A stretch of DNA of 64,000 nt from Heliomicrobium undosum (GTDB lineage: Bacteria; Bacillota; Desulfitobacteriia; Heliobacteriales; Heliobacteriaceae). The notes beneath the pieces are model-generated. The model saw nothing but the letters and a program-made list of their open reading frames with translations, had not been told where the DNA came from and searched no databases. How positions within the stretch are numbered: the stretch's first letter is position 1; each line of letters starts with the position of its first letter. Positions 10,026 to 19,415 of the stretch are shown piece after piece. Where the stretch lies: assembly GCF_009877425.1 (NCBI RefSeq), contig NZ_WXEY01000015.1, positions 1 to 64,000 on the forward strand, read 5' to 3'. The position numbers and the translations under genes are program-made.

Positions 10026-10061
10026 GAAGGCGCCTATTGGGTAAGCCTTCTTTTTTCGTTT
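10026..10061 (+). terminator. Rho-independent terminator after codY
   Basis: GAAGGC (10026-10031) pairs with GCCTTC (10045-10050), followed by TTTTTTCG and a second T run. It ends the dprA-codY unit, so the flagellar operon needs its own promoter or readthrough. Confidence 0.75.
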
Positions 10062-10134
10062 TTTTTTTGCAGTGTTAGGAAAAGAGGATTTGTCAAAGGG
10101 ACAGCGAAAATAGAGAGGCAGTATTGTGTGAGAC

Positions 10135-10182
10135 CCCGGTGATGGATCGCCGGGATAAGTACGCCGTCCGCCGGAGGGCGGC
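10135..10182 (+). other. tandem GC-rich hairpins in the flgB leader
   Basis: Two stems follow each other. CCCGGTGAT pairs with ATCGCCGGG (10135-10154, one G-U pair, 2-base loop), and GCCGTCC pairs with GGGCGGC (10163-10182, one G-U pair). Neither is followed by a T run, so they are not ordinary terminators. They lie 50 bp upstream of flgB and may affect leader RNA stability or hold a regulatory element. I could not match them to a known riboswitch. Confidence 0.4.
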
Positions 10183-10231
10183 ATAGATCTGCGCCACGGA
10201 AGGCCCGATTTTTGCAGGATGAGGTGAAAGC

Positions 10232-10645
10232 ATGGCAGGGTTTCTTGAAACGCCGATCCTTCGCAGTTTGGAAAAGGGGCTTGACGCGGCGTCGACGCGC
10301 CATCAGGTGATCGCCGACAACTTGGCCAACGTAGACACTCCCGGTTACAAACGAAAAGAGGTCCAATTTGAAGACGAACTGGCGGCAATCATCGACCGAG
10401 AGGCTTCCGGCATGACGGGAAAACGAACGGATCCCCGTCACATCCCGCTGAATAGGGGGACCGGCGACCTGTCGGCCCGGGTGGTCACGCAGGAAGGCGA
10501 GAGTTTCCGCAACGACGGCAACAACGTCGATGTGGACCGTGAGATGGCGCTGCTGGCGAAAAACTCACTCTGGTACAACGGCATGATCAACCAGATCTCC
10601 CATAAGTTATCGGGAATCAAAAACGTTCTTCAGGGGGTGCGGTAA
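10232..10645 (+). CDS. flgB: flagellar basal-body proximal rod protein FlgB
   Basis: FlgB forms the proximal rod of the flagellum. The N-terminal rod/hook signature is clear (STRHQVIADNLANVDTPGYKRKEVQFE) over roughly residues 24-50. The C-terminus keeps the family pattern VDVDREMALLAKNSLWYNG. At 137 residues the length is usual. GAGGTGAAAG lies just before the ATG. It is the first gene of the fla/che operon and is followed 3 bp later by flgC. Like other rod proteins it should be exported through the type III apparatus encoded downstream. Confidence 0.96.
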   Translation: MAGFLETPILRSLEKGLDAASTRHQVIADNLANVDTPGYKRKEVQFEDELAAIIDREASGMTGKRTDPRHIPLNRGTGDLSARVVTQEGESFRNDGNNVDVDREMALLAKNSLWYNGMINQISHKLSGIKNVLQGVR

Positions 10646-10648
10646 GCG

Positions 10649-11128
10649 ATGCGGTTTCTTTCCTCCATTGACACCAGCGCCTCCGGATTGACGGCCCAGC
10701 GTTTTCGCATGGACATCATCTCCAACAATCTAGCGAACGTGAATACGACGCGCACAGGAAACAGCGATGCTGACGGCGTGTTGCCCTATCGGCGCCAGAT
10801 CCCGGTTTTCGCCGCTCGTCAAGCTGAAGCGGACAGCTTTGCTTCAGCCCTTTCGGCGGCGGAAGACAGGAGGAACGCAACGGGCGGAGGGGTCAGGGTC
10901 GTCTCTGTCGTCGAAGACGAATCTGCCTTTAAAACGGTCTATGATCCCCAGCACCCGGACGCGATCCGCACCGGTCCGCTGGCCGGCTATGTCCGCATGC
11001 CCAACGTCAACACCGTCACCGAGATGGTGGATATGATCTCGGCGACACGCGCATATGAAGCGAATGTCACCGCCGTAAACGCTGCCAAATCGATGGCGAT
11101 GAAAGCCCTTGAAATCGGAAAAGGTTAA
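10649..11128 (+). CDS. flgC: flagellar basal-body rod protein FlgC
   Basis: FlgC is a second proximal-rod subunit. It opens with the rod motif ASGLTAQRFRMDIISNNLANVNT-type sequence and ends with MVDMISATRAYEANVTAVNAAK, the paired helix found at the C-terminus of axial proteins. It contains the typical conserved turn YVRMPNVN. Length 159 is slightly above the usual ~150. A 93-bp gap with an AT-rich stretch separates it from fliE; no promoter there is convincing. Confidence 0.96.
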   Translation: MRFLSSIDTSASGLTAQRFRMDIISNNLANVNTTRTGNSDADGVLPYRRQIPVFAARQAEADSFASALSAAEDRRNATGGGVRVVSVVEDESAFKTVYDPQHPDAIRTGPLAGYVRMPNVNTVTEMVDMISATRAYEANVTAVNAAKSMAMKALEIGKG

Positions 11129-11221
11129 CGGAGGCTCTAATTTCCGTAAAATTAGTACTATATACCTACACACTTTTTCTAAAATGTCTGCTATTATATC
11201 AATGGTTAAGGAGGCGGCCTG

Positions 11222-11545
11222 ATGAACGGACTGCCCATTCGTTTTGACCAATTGCTTCCCTATCGCACCACCCTGGAAAAGGTGGAAAAACCCGCTGTTG
11301 GGGATAAGGTCTCGGAAGGGACGCCCAAGAGCTTTTCCGCTTTTTTACAAGGCGCCCTCAATCATGTCAACGACCTGCATAAGCAGGCTGATGCAGCCGC
11401 TGCCGATCTTGCCGCCGGCAAGCCGATTGATCTGCACCAAGTGGTCATCGCCTCAGAAAAAGCAGGGATTGCCACGCAGCTTACATTGCAAGTGCGCAAC
11501 AAGGTGATGGAAGCCTATCAAGAAATCATGAGAATGCAAGTTTAA
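11222..11545 (+). CDS. fliE: flagellar hook-basal body complex protein FliE
   Basis: FliE links the MS ring to the rod. The 107-residue protein has the conserved FSAFLQGALNHVNDLHKQAD helix start and the family ending IDLHQVVIASEKAGIATQL...VRNKVMEAYQEIMRMQ(V). AAGGAGGCGGCCTG immediately precedes ATG 11222. The order flgB-flgC-fliE-fliF is the standard Firmicute arrangement. Confidence 0.95.
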   Translation: MNGLPIRFDQLLPYRTTLEKVEKPAVGDKVSEGTPKSFSAFLQGALNHVNDLHKQADAAAADLAAGKPIDLHQVVIASEKAGIATQLTLQVRNKVMEAYQEIMRMQV

Positions 11546-11584
11546 TACAATGCGTATCAGATCACGGTGAAAGGCTGCTGAACA

Positions 11585-13159
11585 ATGAGTGAATTGTTGG
11601 AACGGTTGCGCAGCCAATTGAGCGAATTGATGGGTCGTCTTTCCCGCCAGCAGAAACTGATTCTGGGAGGCTCCCTCGTTGCGATAATCGTATCACTGGT
11701 GGCGTTTGTCTATCTGGCTGGCCGTCCTGATTATGTCCCGCTTTTTCAAAACCTCGATCCTGCTGACGCGGGCGCCATCCAGGCCAAACTCAAAGAACAG
11801 AAAGTGAATTTCCAGGTTTCTGAAGACGGAAAAAGCATCCTGGTCCCCTCCAAGGACCAGGCCAGCCTTCGACTTGAATTGGCCAACTCCGGTCTGCCCA
11901 AGGGAACCGGCTGGGGCTTTGAGACCTTCAATGAGAGCCGGTTCGGGGAAACGGAGAAAGAAAAAGAGATCCGCCTGAAAATCGCCACAGAAACAGAACT
12001 GTCTAGGACCTTGCAAAACATCCCCGGCGTGGAGAACGCGCGGGTGATGATCGTTCCGGCGACGGATTCCCTGTTCAAAGGCAACGCCACCGACGCCACC
12101 GCGTCGGTTATGCTGATCTTGAAACCTTACGCCACGCTTGATGAAAAACAGATCCGTGGCATTGTTCATCTCGTATCTCGGAGCGTCAAGCAGTTAAAGC
12201 CGGAAAACGTCACCGTCGTCGATAATACGGGCAATGTCCTTTCGGAAGGCCTATTTACGGCCGGCGGATCCGTTAACTTGGATGGATTGGCGAAGACCCA
12301 AATGCAGGTGAAGAAGGACTTTGAGGCCAATCTGGAGCAGAAGGCGCAGGATATGCTGAACCGCGCCCTCGGCGCCGGGAACGCCGTCGTCAAAGTCAGC
12401 ACGGAACTGGACTTTTCTCAGCAGGAAGTCAAGGATGTGAAACTCGGCAAACCGGTGCCCCTTTCCACCCGTGAAACGGAAGAAGCGGGACAAGGTTCTA
12501 CTGGATCCGGAACGCCGGGCACGAGCGCCAACATCCCCACTCAGCAGGCCACGAACAACAACACGAGCAGCTATTCGAAAACTGATTCGATTGTCAACAA
12601 CGAGATTCCGAAGACGGAGACCCATACCGTCACGCCGCCGGGCTCATCGTTGAAACGGCTCAGCGTATCGGTGATGGTGAACCGCACCCTGACGCCGGAA
12701 GAGACGCAGCAGTTGGAAAAGGCCGTCGCGCAGGCCGTCGGCATTCGCTATCCTATCCAGCCGCCTGCTGCCGGTCAACCTGACCGGGTGGAACAGATCA
12801 GCGTCCTTGGCATGGCTTTCGACCGGAGCGCCGTCGATGAAATGAACCGGATGGCGGAAGAAGAGAAAGCCTTCCAGCGCTACCTGATGATCGGCGGCGC
12901 CGTCCTTGCCCTTGCGCTGCTCGTCGTGGCCGGGTTGTTCGCCAGAAGGGCCTATCTCCGCCGCAAGCCCGCGCCAGCGCCGGAACCGCTCCCCTCGCTG
13001 GCCTTCGATACGTCCGTGCCCACGCCGCCTGTCCCTGAACTGAGCCCGGAAGAACTGGAAAAACTCGCCCTCCGGGAGAAGATCGAGGAACTGAGCGAAA
13101 GCGATCCCGAAGCGGTTGCCCGCCTGTTGAAAACATGGTTAGCGGACGAGTCGAGGTGA
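11585..13159 (+). CDS. fliF: flagellar MS-ring protein FliF
   Basis: FliF builds the membrane ring on which the flagellum assembles and houses the export gate. Transmembrane helices are seen near residues 25-45 and 437-457. The periplasmic-side YscJ-like ring domains include GWGFETFNESRFGETEKEK and IPGVENARVMIVPA. A Thr/Ser/Asn/Gly-rich linker (about 300-335) separates them from the second half. The C-terminal tail, after the second helix, is acidic with ELSPEELEKLALREKIEEL and binds FliG. Length 524 is normal. Confidence 0.97.
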   Translation: MSELLERLRSQLSELMGRLSRQQKLILGGSLVAIIVSLVAFVYLAGRPDYVPLFQNLDPADAGAIQAKLKEQKVNFQVSEDGKSILVPSKDQASLRLELANSGLPKGTGWGFETFNESRFGETEKEKEIRLKIATETELSRTLQNIPGVENARVMIVPATDSLFKGNATDATASVMLILKPYATLDEKQIRGIVHLVSRSVKQLKPENVTVVDNTGNVLSEGLFTAGGSVNLDGLAKTQMQVKKDFEANLEQKAQDMLNRALGAGNAVVKVSTELDFSQQEVKDVKLGKPVPLSTRETEEAGQGSTGSGTPGTSANIPTQQATNNNTSSYSKTDSIVNNEIPKTETHTVTPPGSSLKRLSVSVMVNRTLTPEETQQLEKAVAQAVGIRYPIQPPAAGQPDRVEQISVLGMAFDRSAVDEMNRMAEEEKAFQRYLMIGGAVLALALLVVAGLFARRAYLRRKPAPAPEPLPSLAFDTSVPTPPVPELSPEELEKLALREKIEELSESDPEAVARLLKTWLADESR

Positions 13160-13163
13160 TGTT

Positions 13164-14174
13164 GTGTCTGCCAAGTCAACGCTTTCCGGAAAACAAAAGG
13201 CCGCTGTGTTGCTGATCTCCCTCGGGCCGGAGAAATCCGCCAAGGTGTTCAAGCACCTCAAGGAAGAGGAGATCGAGCAGATGACCTTGGAGATCGCCAA
13301 TATCCGCAAGGTCACTCCGGAACACCGCGATTCTGTCTTCGATGAATTTCATCAATTGTTCATGGCCTCGGAATATATCAATTCCGGGGGGATTGACTAC
13401 GCTAAAGAGATCTTGGAGAAGGCCTTGGGACCCCAAAAGGCCATAGAAATCATCAATCGGTTGACCCAGTCGCTGCAGGTGCGGCCCTTCGAATTCGTGC
13501 GCCGCACCGATCCGGGCCAACTCCTCAACTTCATCCAATCAGAGCACTCTCAGACGATCGCCTTGATACTGGCCTACCTCAACCCGGAGCAGGCCTCTAT
13601 CATCCTATCGGCCCTGCCGCCGGAGCGCCAGTCCGACATCGCCCGGCGGATCGCCCTCATGGACCGCACATCGCCGGAGGTCATCCGTGAGGTGGAGATG
13701 GTGTTGGAACGGAAGCTTTCCTCTCTCGTCTCCCAGGAACACACCAGCGCCGGCGGCATCGACACCGTGGTCGAGATGCTCAACCGCGTCGACCGAGGCA
13801 CTGAAAAATCGATCATGGAGGCACTGGAGATCCAGGATCCGGAACTGGCCGAAGAGATCAAGAAACGCATGTTCGTCTTCGAAGACATCGTTATGCTCGA
13901 CGACCGCTCTATCCAGCAGGTCATGCGGGAAGTGGATACGAAAGACCTGGCCCTGGCGCTCAAAGGTTCCAGCGACGAAGTGGTGCAGAAGATCTTCCGG
14001 AACGTATCCAAACGGGCCGGCGAGATGCTGCGTGAGGATATGGAATTCATGGGCCCCGTCCGACTGCGCGATGTGGAGGAGGCGCAACAGCGCATCGTCA
14101 ACATCATCCGCAAGCTGGAAGAGGCCGGCGAGATCATCGTAGCCCGCGGCGGGGGGGACGAGTTGATTGTCTAG
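13164..14174 (+). CDS. fliG: flagellar motor switch protein FliG
   Basis: FliG is the rotor part that meets the stator and sets torque and direction. The N-terminal domain (GKQKAAVLLISLGPEKSAKVFKHL-type) binds FliF. The middle domain carries EHSQTIALILAYL, the EHPQ-like motif that contacts FliM. The C-terminal charged torque helix is present (VSKRAGEMLREDMEFMG). Length 336 is standard. The GTG start is 4 bp after the fliF stop. The 3' end overlaps fliH by 8 bp. Confidence 0.97.
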   Translation: MSAKSTLSGKQKAAVLLISLGPEKSAKVFKHLKEEEIEQMTLEIANIRKVTPEHRDSVFDEFHQLFMASEYINSGGIDYAKEILEKALGPQKAIEIINRLTQSLQVRPFEFVRRTDPGQLLNFIQSEHSQTIALILAYLNPEQASIILSALPPERQSDIARRIALMDRTSPEVIREVEMVLERKLSSLVSQEHTSAGGIDTVVEMLNRVDRGTEKSIMEALEIQDPELAEEIKKRMFVFEDIVMLDDRSIQQVMREVDTKDLALALKGSSDEVVQKIFRNVSKRAGEMLREDMEFMGPVRLRDVEEAQQRIVNIIRKLEEAGEIIVARGGGDELIV

Positions 14175-14955
14175 GGTCATCAAATCGGCTGCCTTTCGCG
14201 CTGAGTCGCCGAAGGTGCTGGAAGTGTTCCTTCCGATTTCCCCTGCCGGGCCGCTGTTGACAGAGGACACGCCGTCACCTCCTCTTGAACCGGAAGAGAC
14301 GGTGGAAGCGCAGGCGGAACGGGTCCTAGAAGAGACCCGGATTGCAGTTCAGGAATTGATGATCCAAGCGAGAGAACAGGCGAACGCTATCATCGCCGAA
14401 GCCCACCACTCAGCCGCCGCAGTCGTCGCTGCGGCTGAGCAGGAAGGGGAGGCGATCCGGCGCCGCCATGCCGAGGAAGGGTACCAGTTTGGCGTCGCCC
14501 AAGGACTGGAAGCGGCTCGGCAGGAGGCGGAAGCCATCGTCGCCGAAGCCTGGCATGAAGCGGAAGCGGCGCGCCAGGCCAAAGCCGCCTATATCGAAAA
14601 TATGGAATCAGAGATGGTGGAACTGGCCATCGCCATCGCGGAAAAGATCCTCGCTTATGAGATTGCCAACCGGCAGGATGTGGTGGTTCACATCGCCGCC
14701 AACGCCCTCAACAAGGTGCGCGATATGAGCGCCGTGATCCTCAAAGTCAACCCGCAGGATTATACGCTCATTCAATCGATCAAGCCGGAACTGACGGCCA
14801 TGGTCAAAGGGTTGCGGACCTTGGCGGTGGAACAGGATGAGACGGTGTCGCTGGGCGGTTGCATCATTGAGACTAATCATGGTTATGTCGACGCGCGCAT
14901 CGACGCCCAGTTGGAAGAGGTGCGCAGGGTGATCCGAGAAGTGATGCACGGGTAG
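14167..14955 (+). CDS. fliH: flagellar assembly protein FliH
   Basis: FliH binds the export ATPase FliI, restrains it and brings it to the export gate. This 262-residue protein has an Ala/Glu-rich coiled coil in the middle (roughly residues 40-140). A C-terminal FliH/V-ATPase-E-like domain follows, with MVELAIAIAEKILAYEI and VEQDETVSLGGCIIETNHGYVDA. TTG 14167 overlaps the end of fliG by 8 bp. Its natural partner fliI, next in the operon, is interrupted, which could leave FliH without a partner. Confidence 0.93.
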   Translation: MSRVIKSAAFRAESPKVLEVFLPISPAGPLLTEDTPSPPLEPEETVEAQAERVLEETRIAVQELMIQAREQANAIIAEAHHSAAAVVAAAEQEGEAIRRRHAEEGYQFGVAQGLEAARQEAEAIVAEAWHEAEAARQAKAAYIENMESEMVELAIAIAEKILAYEIANRQDVVVHIAANALNKVRDMSAVILKVNPQDYTLIQSIKPELTAMVKGLRTLAVEQDETVSLGGCIIETNHGYVDARIDAQLEEVRRVIREVMHG

Positions 14956-14965
14956 GTGGAAGAGC

Positions 14966-16267
14966 ATGCAAAAGTATCTGCAGGCGATACGAACCATGGA
15001 CCCGGTGCGACTCAACGGAAAGGTGTCACAGGTGATCGGCCTGGTCATCCAGTCCGACGGCCCCAGCGCCAATTTAGGCGAGGTTTGCCTTGTCTCTACC
15101 CAGTCGGGAAAACAGCGTGTCCGTTCCGAGGTGGTCGGATTTCGCGAGCGCAAGACCCTGCTCATGCCCCTGGGAGAGATGGGCGGCATCGGTCCCGGGT
15201 CCCAGGTGCTGGCCACGGGAGACGTCTTAAAGGTGGCTGTGGGGGAAGCTTTGCTCGGACGCGTCCTGGACGGACTGGGCAACCCCATGGATGAAGGTGG
15301 TCCTATCGCCACGACCGGCGACTATCCCCTGACAGCGCCGCCGCCCAACCCGCTCAAACGCCAGCGCATCCACTAGGCGCTGCCGCTGGGCGTCAAGGCC
15401 CTCGACGGCCTCTTGACCTGCGGGCGCGGGCAACGACTCGGGATCTTTGCCGGATCGGGCGTCGGCAAGAGCACCCTGCTCGGCATGATCGCCCGCAATA
15501 CAACAGCCGATATCAACGTTATCGGCCTCATCGGCGAGCGTGGCCGGGAGGTCCGTGAATTCATCGAAAAAGACCTGGGGCCGGAAGGTCTGGCCCGCTC
15601 TGTCGTTGTCGTCGCTACGTCAGACCAACCGGCGCTGGTGCGGTTGAAAGGCGCTTTTGTCGCCACCGCCATCGCCGAGTTTTTTCGGGACCTTGGCAAG
15701 GACGTCATTTTAATGATGGATTCTGTCACCCGTTTTGCTATGGCCCAGCGGGAAGTGGGCCTGGCTGTTGGCGAACCGCCGGCCACGCGCGGCTATACCC
15801 CCTCGGTTTTTGCCATGTTGCCCAAACTGCTGGAACGTTCCGGCACCTCAGAAAAAGGGACCATCACCGGTTTGTATACGGTGCTCGTCGACGGCGACGA
15901 CATGAATGAACCGATCGCGGACGCCGTCCGAGGCATCCTCGACGGGCACATCGTTCTCTCCCGCGACCTGGCGGCACAGAACCATTACCCGGCCATCGAC
16001 GTCCTGAGCAGCGTCAGCCGGGTGATGATTGAACTGGTGTCGAAGGAGCACCGCGACGTGGCGGCGCAACTGCGGAGCGTCCTCGCTACCTACCGGGAGG
16101 CTAAGGATCTCATCGACATCGGCGCATACCAAAAGGGCGCTAACCCCCAGATCGATTACTCGCTGAAGAAGATCGAGGCCTGCCGGGAATTTTTGAGACA
16201 GGATATTTTTGAGGCAATCCCCTTTGATGAAACCATCGGCAGGTTGCGGGATATCTTCGCCGCATGA
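14966..16267 (+). pseudogene. fliI: flagellum-specific export ATPase FliI, interrupted by an in-frame TAG
   Basis: The gene is in one reading frame from ATG 14966 to TGA 16267 except for TAG at 15374-15376 (codon 137). Residues before it form the N-terminal beta barrel and end in PPPNPLKRQRIH. Residues after it continue the family sequence without loss ([34 protein letters not shown]), with Walker A at GSGVGKST and Walker B at [12 protein letters not shown]. So a single codon, probably CAG, GAG or AAG in related genes, has become amber. A true stop would give a 136-residue fragment without ATPase motifs. A TTG at 15413 could restart translation but has no clear ribosome-binding site. Alternatives are a sequencing error or suppression. 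Confidence 0.85.
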
Positions 16268-16719
16268 AGCCATTTCGGTTTAAGCTGCAGACGGCCCTCG
16301 ATCTAAAACTGCGGCAGGAAGATGTCTTGAAGGGCGAACTCCAGTGCCAGCAGGAGATTGTGCGACAAAAAGAGACTGAACTGGCAGCCGTGCGAGAAAA
16401 AATGGACGAAGCCGTCGAGAATATTCGGCCTCGTCCCGGGGCGCCATTTAATCTAGAGGAGCGACTGCTCTTCAACCAGTACTGGCTGCGTCTCAAGGCC
16501 CTCGAGGCGCGGCAGGAGTCGGAACTACAGCAGGAACAGACCAAACTGGCCGAGATCCGGCAGAAGTTGCTGGAGATGATGCGCGACCGCAAGGTGATGG
16601 AGCGATTGAAGGAAAAACACCTGGCTGATTACAAGAAGGCATTGTTGAGAGAAGAACAGAAACTGCTTGATGAAATGGCCCTCAACCGGTTTATTGGAAA
16701 CAACGAATTTATGGAATAG
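16264..16719 (+). CDS. fliJ: flagellar export chaperone-like protein FliJ
   Basis: FliJ forms a coiled-coil stalk that enters the FliI hexamer ring, like the gamma subunit of F-ATPase, and helps couple export. The 151-residue protein is almost wholly charged helix, beginning [17 protein letters not shown], as usual for FliJ. The ATG overlaps the fliI stop by 4 bp (ATGA), so efficient translation may depend on ribosomes finishing fliI. The amber codon in fliI could therefore also lower FliJ output. Confidence 0.9.
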   Translation: MKPFRFKLQTALDLKLRQEDVLKGELQCQQEIVRQKETELAAVREKMDEAVENIRPRPGAPFNLEERLLFNQYWLRLKALEARQESELQQEQTKLAEIRQKLLEMMRDRKVMERLKEKHLADYKKALLREEQKLLDEMALNRFIGNNEFME

Positions 16720-16730
16720 GGGGGAGAGAG

Positions 16731-17594
16731 ATGGCGGATCCAGGAGCGGCGCAGGGGGAGAAAAAAGGGATGTCCACGATGACGCTCTTTTTGCTTTTGG
16801 CCCTTCCGGTCGTATTGCTGGCCGGGCTTGCCGCCGCCCAGATGACCGGTCTCATCGACCTGTCTCCCCAATTGCGCAGCCTTCCGGTCATCGGTTCTTT
16901 CTTCCCGCAGAAGGATCCTGCGTCAGAGGGGTTCCAGCAGACACTGGAGGAGCACCGAATCGCCCAACTGCAAGCGGAAAAGGAGGCCCTCGACGCCAAG
17001 CTGGCCGAGATGCAGCAGGCAGCGGCAGCGACGCCTGCCGCCGCTCCCCAGGATGACGCCCTCAAACAGCAGAAAGCGGAGCTGGAAAAGCAGCTGAGCG
17101 CCCTAAAGGAACAGAGCGAAAAGGAAAAACAGGCCCAGGCCGATCTGGAAAAACTGTCGGAACGGCTGTCGGTGATGAAACCGGCGAGTGCCGCCAAGAT
17201 CATGGAGAATCTGCCCGACGGCGTCGTCAATAAGCTGCTCAACGGGATGGATGTCGACAAGGCGGCCAAGATCACTGCCGCCCTCGACCCGGCGCGGGCC
17301 GCCCGGTTGACCATGGCATCCAGTGACGGCGATCTTGCGGCGCAGGAAAAGACCGATTCTGACTTGAAAAAAATCGAACTTACGAAGAGCAACTACCAGA
17401 ACCTAGCGAAAACCATCGCTGCCATGAAAGCCGAAGACGCGGCCATGCTGATGGAGCAGTTGCCTGACGATGTGATCGCCGCCATTCTGCGGGAGATGAA
17501 CCAGGATGCGGCCGGAAAAGTCTTGTCGGCCTTGACCTACACCAACCCGACGCGGGCGGCCCGCCTGGTCAACCTGATGGGAACCGCCGGCTAA
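16731..17594 (+). CDS. MotE-like/YlxF flagellar operon protein with MgtE-N/FliG-like domain
   Basis: The protein has one N-terminal membrane helix (residues about 14-36, TLFLLLALPVVLLAGLAAAQ). A long Glu/Gln/Lys coiled coil spans about 65-140. A C-terminal domain follows, carrying two similar blocks, MKPASAAKIMENLPD and MKAEDAAMLMEQLPDDV, typical of the MgtE N-terminal/FliG middle fold. Firmicutes carry such a protein (YlxF in Bacillus, MotE in other bacteria, a stator chaperone) between fliJ and fliK, which is the position here. The exact role in this organism is not known. GGGGGGAGAGAG precedes the ATG. Confidence 0.8.
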   Translation: MADPGAAQGEKKGMSTMTLFLLLALPVVLLAGLAAAQMTGLIDLSPQLRSLPVIGSFFPQKDPASEGFQQTLEEHRIAQLQAEKEALDAKLAEMQQAAAATPAAAPQDDALKQQKAELEKQLSALKEQSEKEKQAQADLEKLSERLSVMKPASAAKIMENLPDGVVNKLLNGMDVDKAAKITAALDPARAARLTMASSDGDLAAQEKTDSDLKKIELTKSNYQNLAKTIAAMKAEDAAMLMEQLPDDVIAAILREMNQDAAGKVLSALTYTNPTRAARLVNLMGTAG

Positions 17595-17708
17595 ACACTG
17601 GCTGAAACTTCCCAATGAACAGGGGCTGCTGAGGAAAGGGGGAATGCCGGAGAGAACACTTTCGGTCACAAAGATAACCCCGTTTTTTTTACTTCAGGAG
17701 GTGAATCA

Positions 17709-19388
17709 ATGGCAGACCTATCCATCCTGAATGGCTTGGCACAAGTACCCAATTCGGCGCCTTCCGCTGGCGGCGGAACGACTGGAAAAACGGGAACGGC
17801 TAGCGCCCCCCCATCGGGGAAGGGATTTTCCGGTTACCTACAAGACAGCCTGTGCTTCTTGCCGCAGCCCCAAGCAAACCGGATGGGTCAACGACAATTC
17901 CTCTCCGGCAGCGCTGAAAGGCATTCCGACTGCATGCAGAATAGGGAGCGCGTCGAAGCCGGGCGGTTGGCCTTGCGGGACAGCAGAGCGACCGAAAGGA
18001 GCAGTCAACGGTCCCGGATCCAGCGCGACCATGACCAGGCTGGTAATGGCCTCGCCACGAAGGACAAGTCGGAACCGGTCATCGCCGATGGGGCAAAAGC
18101 GTCAGCGAGCAAGGCTGAATCCAAACCGAAGGAATCAGTAAAGGCAGAGGTGGCGCCTGTCGAGCGCCAGGTTGCAGAGAATGCAGCCGAATCGGAGGTC
18201 GCTGTGGACGCGGTGAATGCTCCAGTTATCCCCGTCGTTGCGCCGGTTCCGCAGGAAAATCGTTCTGAGGAAGCAAGCCTGCCCCTTGTCACTGTGACCG
18301 AGCTTCCCTCCCAGGAAACAGAGCTGAAGGACAATCCACCGACCCCGTCACTACTCGCCATGAATGCTCCGGAGCGACCTGTAGCCGGCGACGTCGAGGG
18401 GGAGCCCCAAGGGCAAGGTGCAACCAAGGCCTTTTCCGGTTTGGCGCTGACGGAAATGCCGGAAAAAACCGCGCAGTCTCAGGGGCAAACGGCGGCGCCG
18501 CTGATGCCGGACACCGTCGTCACCGAAGCAAAGACCCCTGCGTCCGAAACAAAGACCTCTTCCGCCCTATTGACGGTCCAGCCGAACCAACTGGCCCTCC
18601 TCGCCGGTTTACGCAAGGAAACAGCAGACCCCGCAGTCAGTCAAGGGGTTACGACGACCACCGACCCCCTTCCGGCAGGAGAACCGGCCCTTGTAGAAAC
18701 GTCCACAGCAAGCCCTGTCGCGACGACCGCCCAGGGGAAAGGGGAAAACCCAGCCGGTTGGATGACCGGAGGTCAGAATCCAGGTCCCTTCGCCCAGACG
18801 GCGACCAAAGGAGGCGCAACCAACGAAGAGGCGCCCTTCCGTCTGCATGAGGCCCAGGGAGTCGGCAACCGGATGGCATCAAATTCAGAAGCTTTCTCCA
18901 CTTCCGCCAAGCCAGCCATAAGCCGTGAAGCCGCAGCGGCCATGCGTTCCGACGTATTCCGCCAAATCGTGGTCAACAGCGAACTGCTCAAGAAGGCCGA
19001 CACAAGCGAACTGCGCATTCAACTGAAACCGGAGTTCCTTGGCAAGCTGAACCTCAACCTTTCCGTCGAAAACGGCATCGTCTCTGTCCGCTTTGCCGCT
19101 GAAAATCCGCAGGTTCGGCAGATGCTGGAGTCCAACCTGAATCAACTAAAACAGTCCCTGGAGGAACAGGGGTTGCGTTTTGATCGCGTGGAGGTCGGCG
19201 TCAGTCAACAAGGTGCCGATTCACGCCACGGCGCCGGCGATTCTCGTCAATCATCGCCAGAGCGATGGGGAAGCGATAAGGGGACGCAAACAGGCGAAGG
19301 GGCAACCGTTACCGGCAATGCTGCAGCCGATTCCTTTGCAACCCGGGCCTACTACCGGGAGGACACAACGGTAGAGTTCCTGGCCTGA
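17709..19388 (+). CDS. fliK: flagellar hook-length control protein FliK
   Basis: FliK measures hook length and switches export from hook to filament proteins. The first ~420 residues are low-complexity (Ala, Thr, Pro, Glu), as expected for the measuring part. The C-terminal domain has the family core LRIQLKPEFLGKLNLNLSVENG, then VRQMLESNLNQLKQSLEEQG. Length 559 is within the broad family range. AGGAGGTGAATC precedes ATG 17709. The N-terminal 120 residues look unusually basic and cysteine-containing (QDSLCFLPQPQ); a compensated frameshift there cannot be ruled out. Confidence 0.9.
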   Translation: MADLSILNGLAQVPNSAPSAGGGTTGKTGTASAPPSGKGFSGYLQDSLCFLPQPQANRMGQRQFLSGSAERHSDCMQNRERVEAGRLALRDSRATERSSQRSRIQRDHDQAGNGLATKDKSEPVIADGAKASASKAESKPKESVKAEVAPVERQVAENAAESEVAVDAVNAPVIPVVAPVPQENRSEEASLPLVTVTELPSQETELKDNPPTPSLLAMNAPERPVAGDVEGEPQGQGATKAFSGLALTEMPEKTAQSQGQTAAPLMPDTVVTEAKTPASETKTSSALLTVQPNQLALLAGLRKETADPAVSQGVTTTTDPLPAGEPALVETSTASPVATTAQGKGENPAGWMTGGQNPGPFAQTATKGGATNEEAPFRLHEAQGVGNRMASNSEAFSTSAKPAISREAAAAMRSDVFRQIVVNSELLKKADTSELRIQLKPEFLGKLNLNLSVENGIVSVRFAAENPQVRQMLESNLNQLKQSLEEQGLRFDRVEVGVSQQGADSRHGAGDSRQSSPERWGSDKGTQTGEGATVTGNAAADSFATRAYYREDTTVEFLA

Positions 19389-19415
19389 CGGTCATCACAA
19401 AGGGGGGATCCACCG

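Noticed and set aside
10135-10182. c-di-GMP (GEMM) riboswitch in the flgB leader
   Set aside because: The hairpins lack the conserved GEMM core sequences I know.
15374-15376. Pyrrolysine reading of the fliI amber codon
   Set aside because: FliI is not a known pyrrolysine protein, no pyl genes are in the window, and TAG serves as a normal stop in neighbours; kept only as a test under the fliI finding.
17731-18141. Alternative + frame overlapping the fliK start
   Set aside because: Shadow of fliK; the fliK frame is open throughout and ends in a clear FliK domain.
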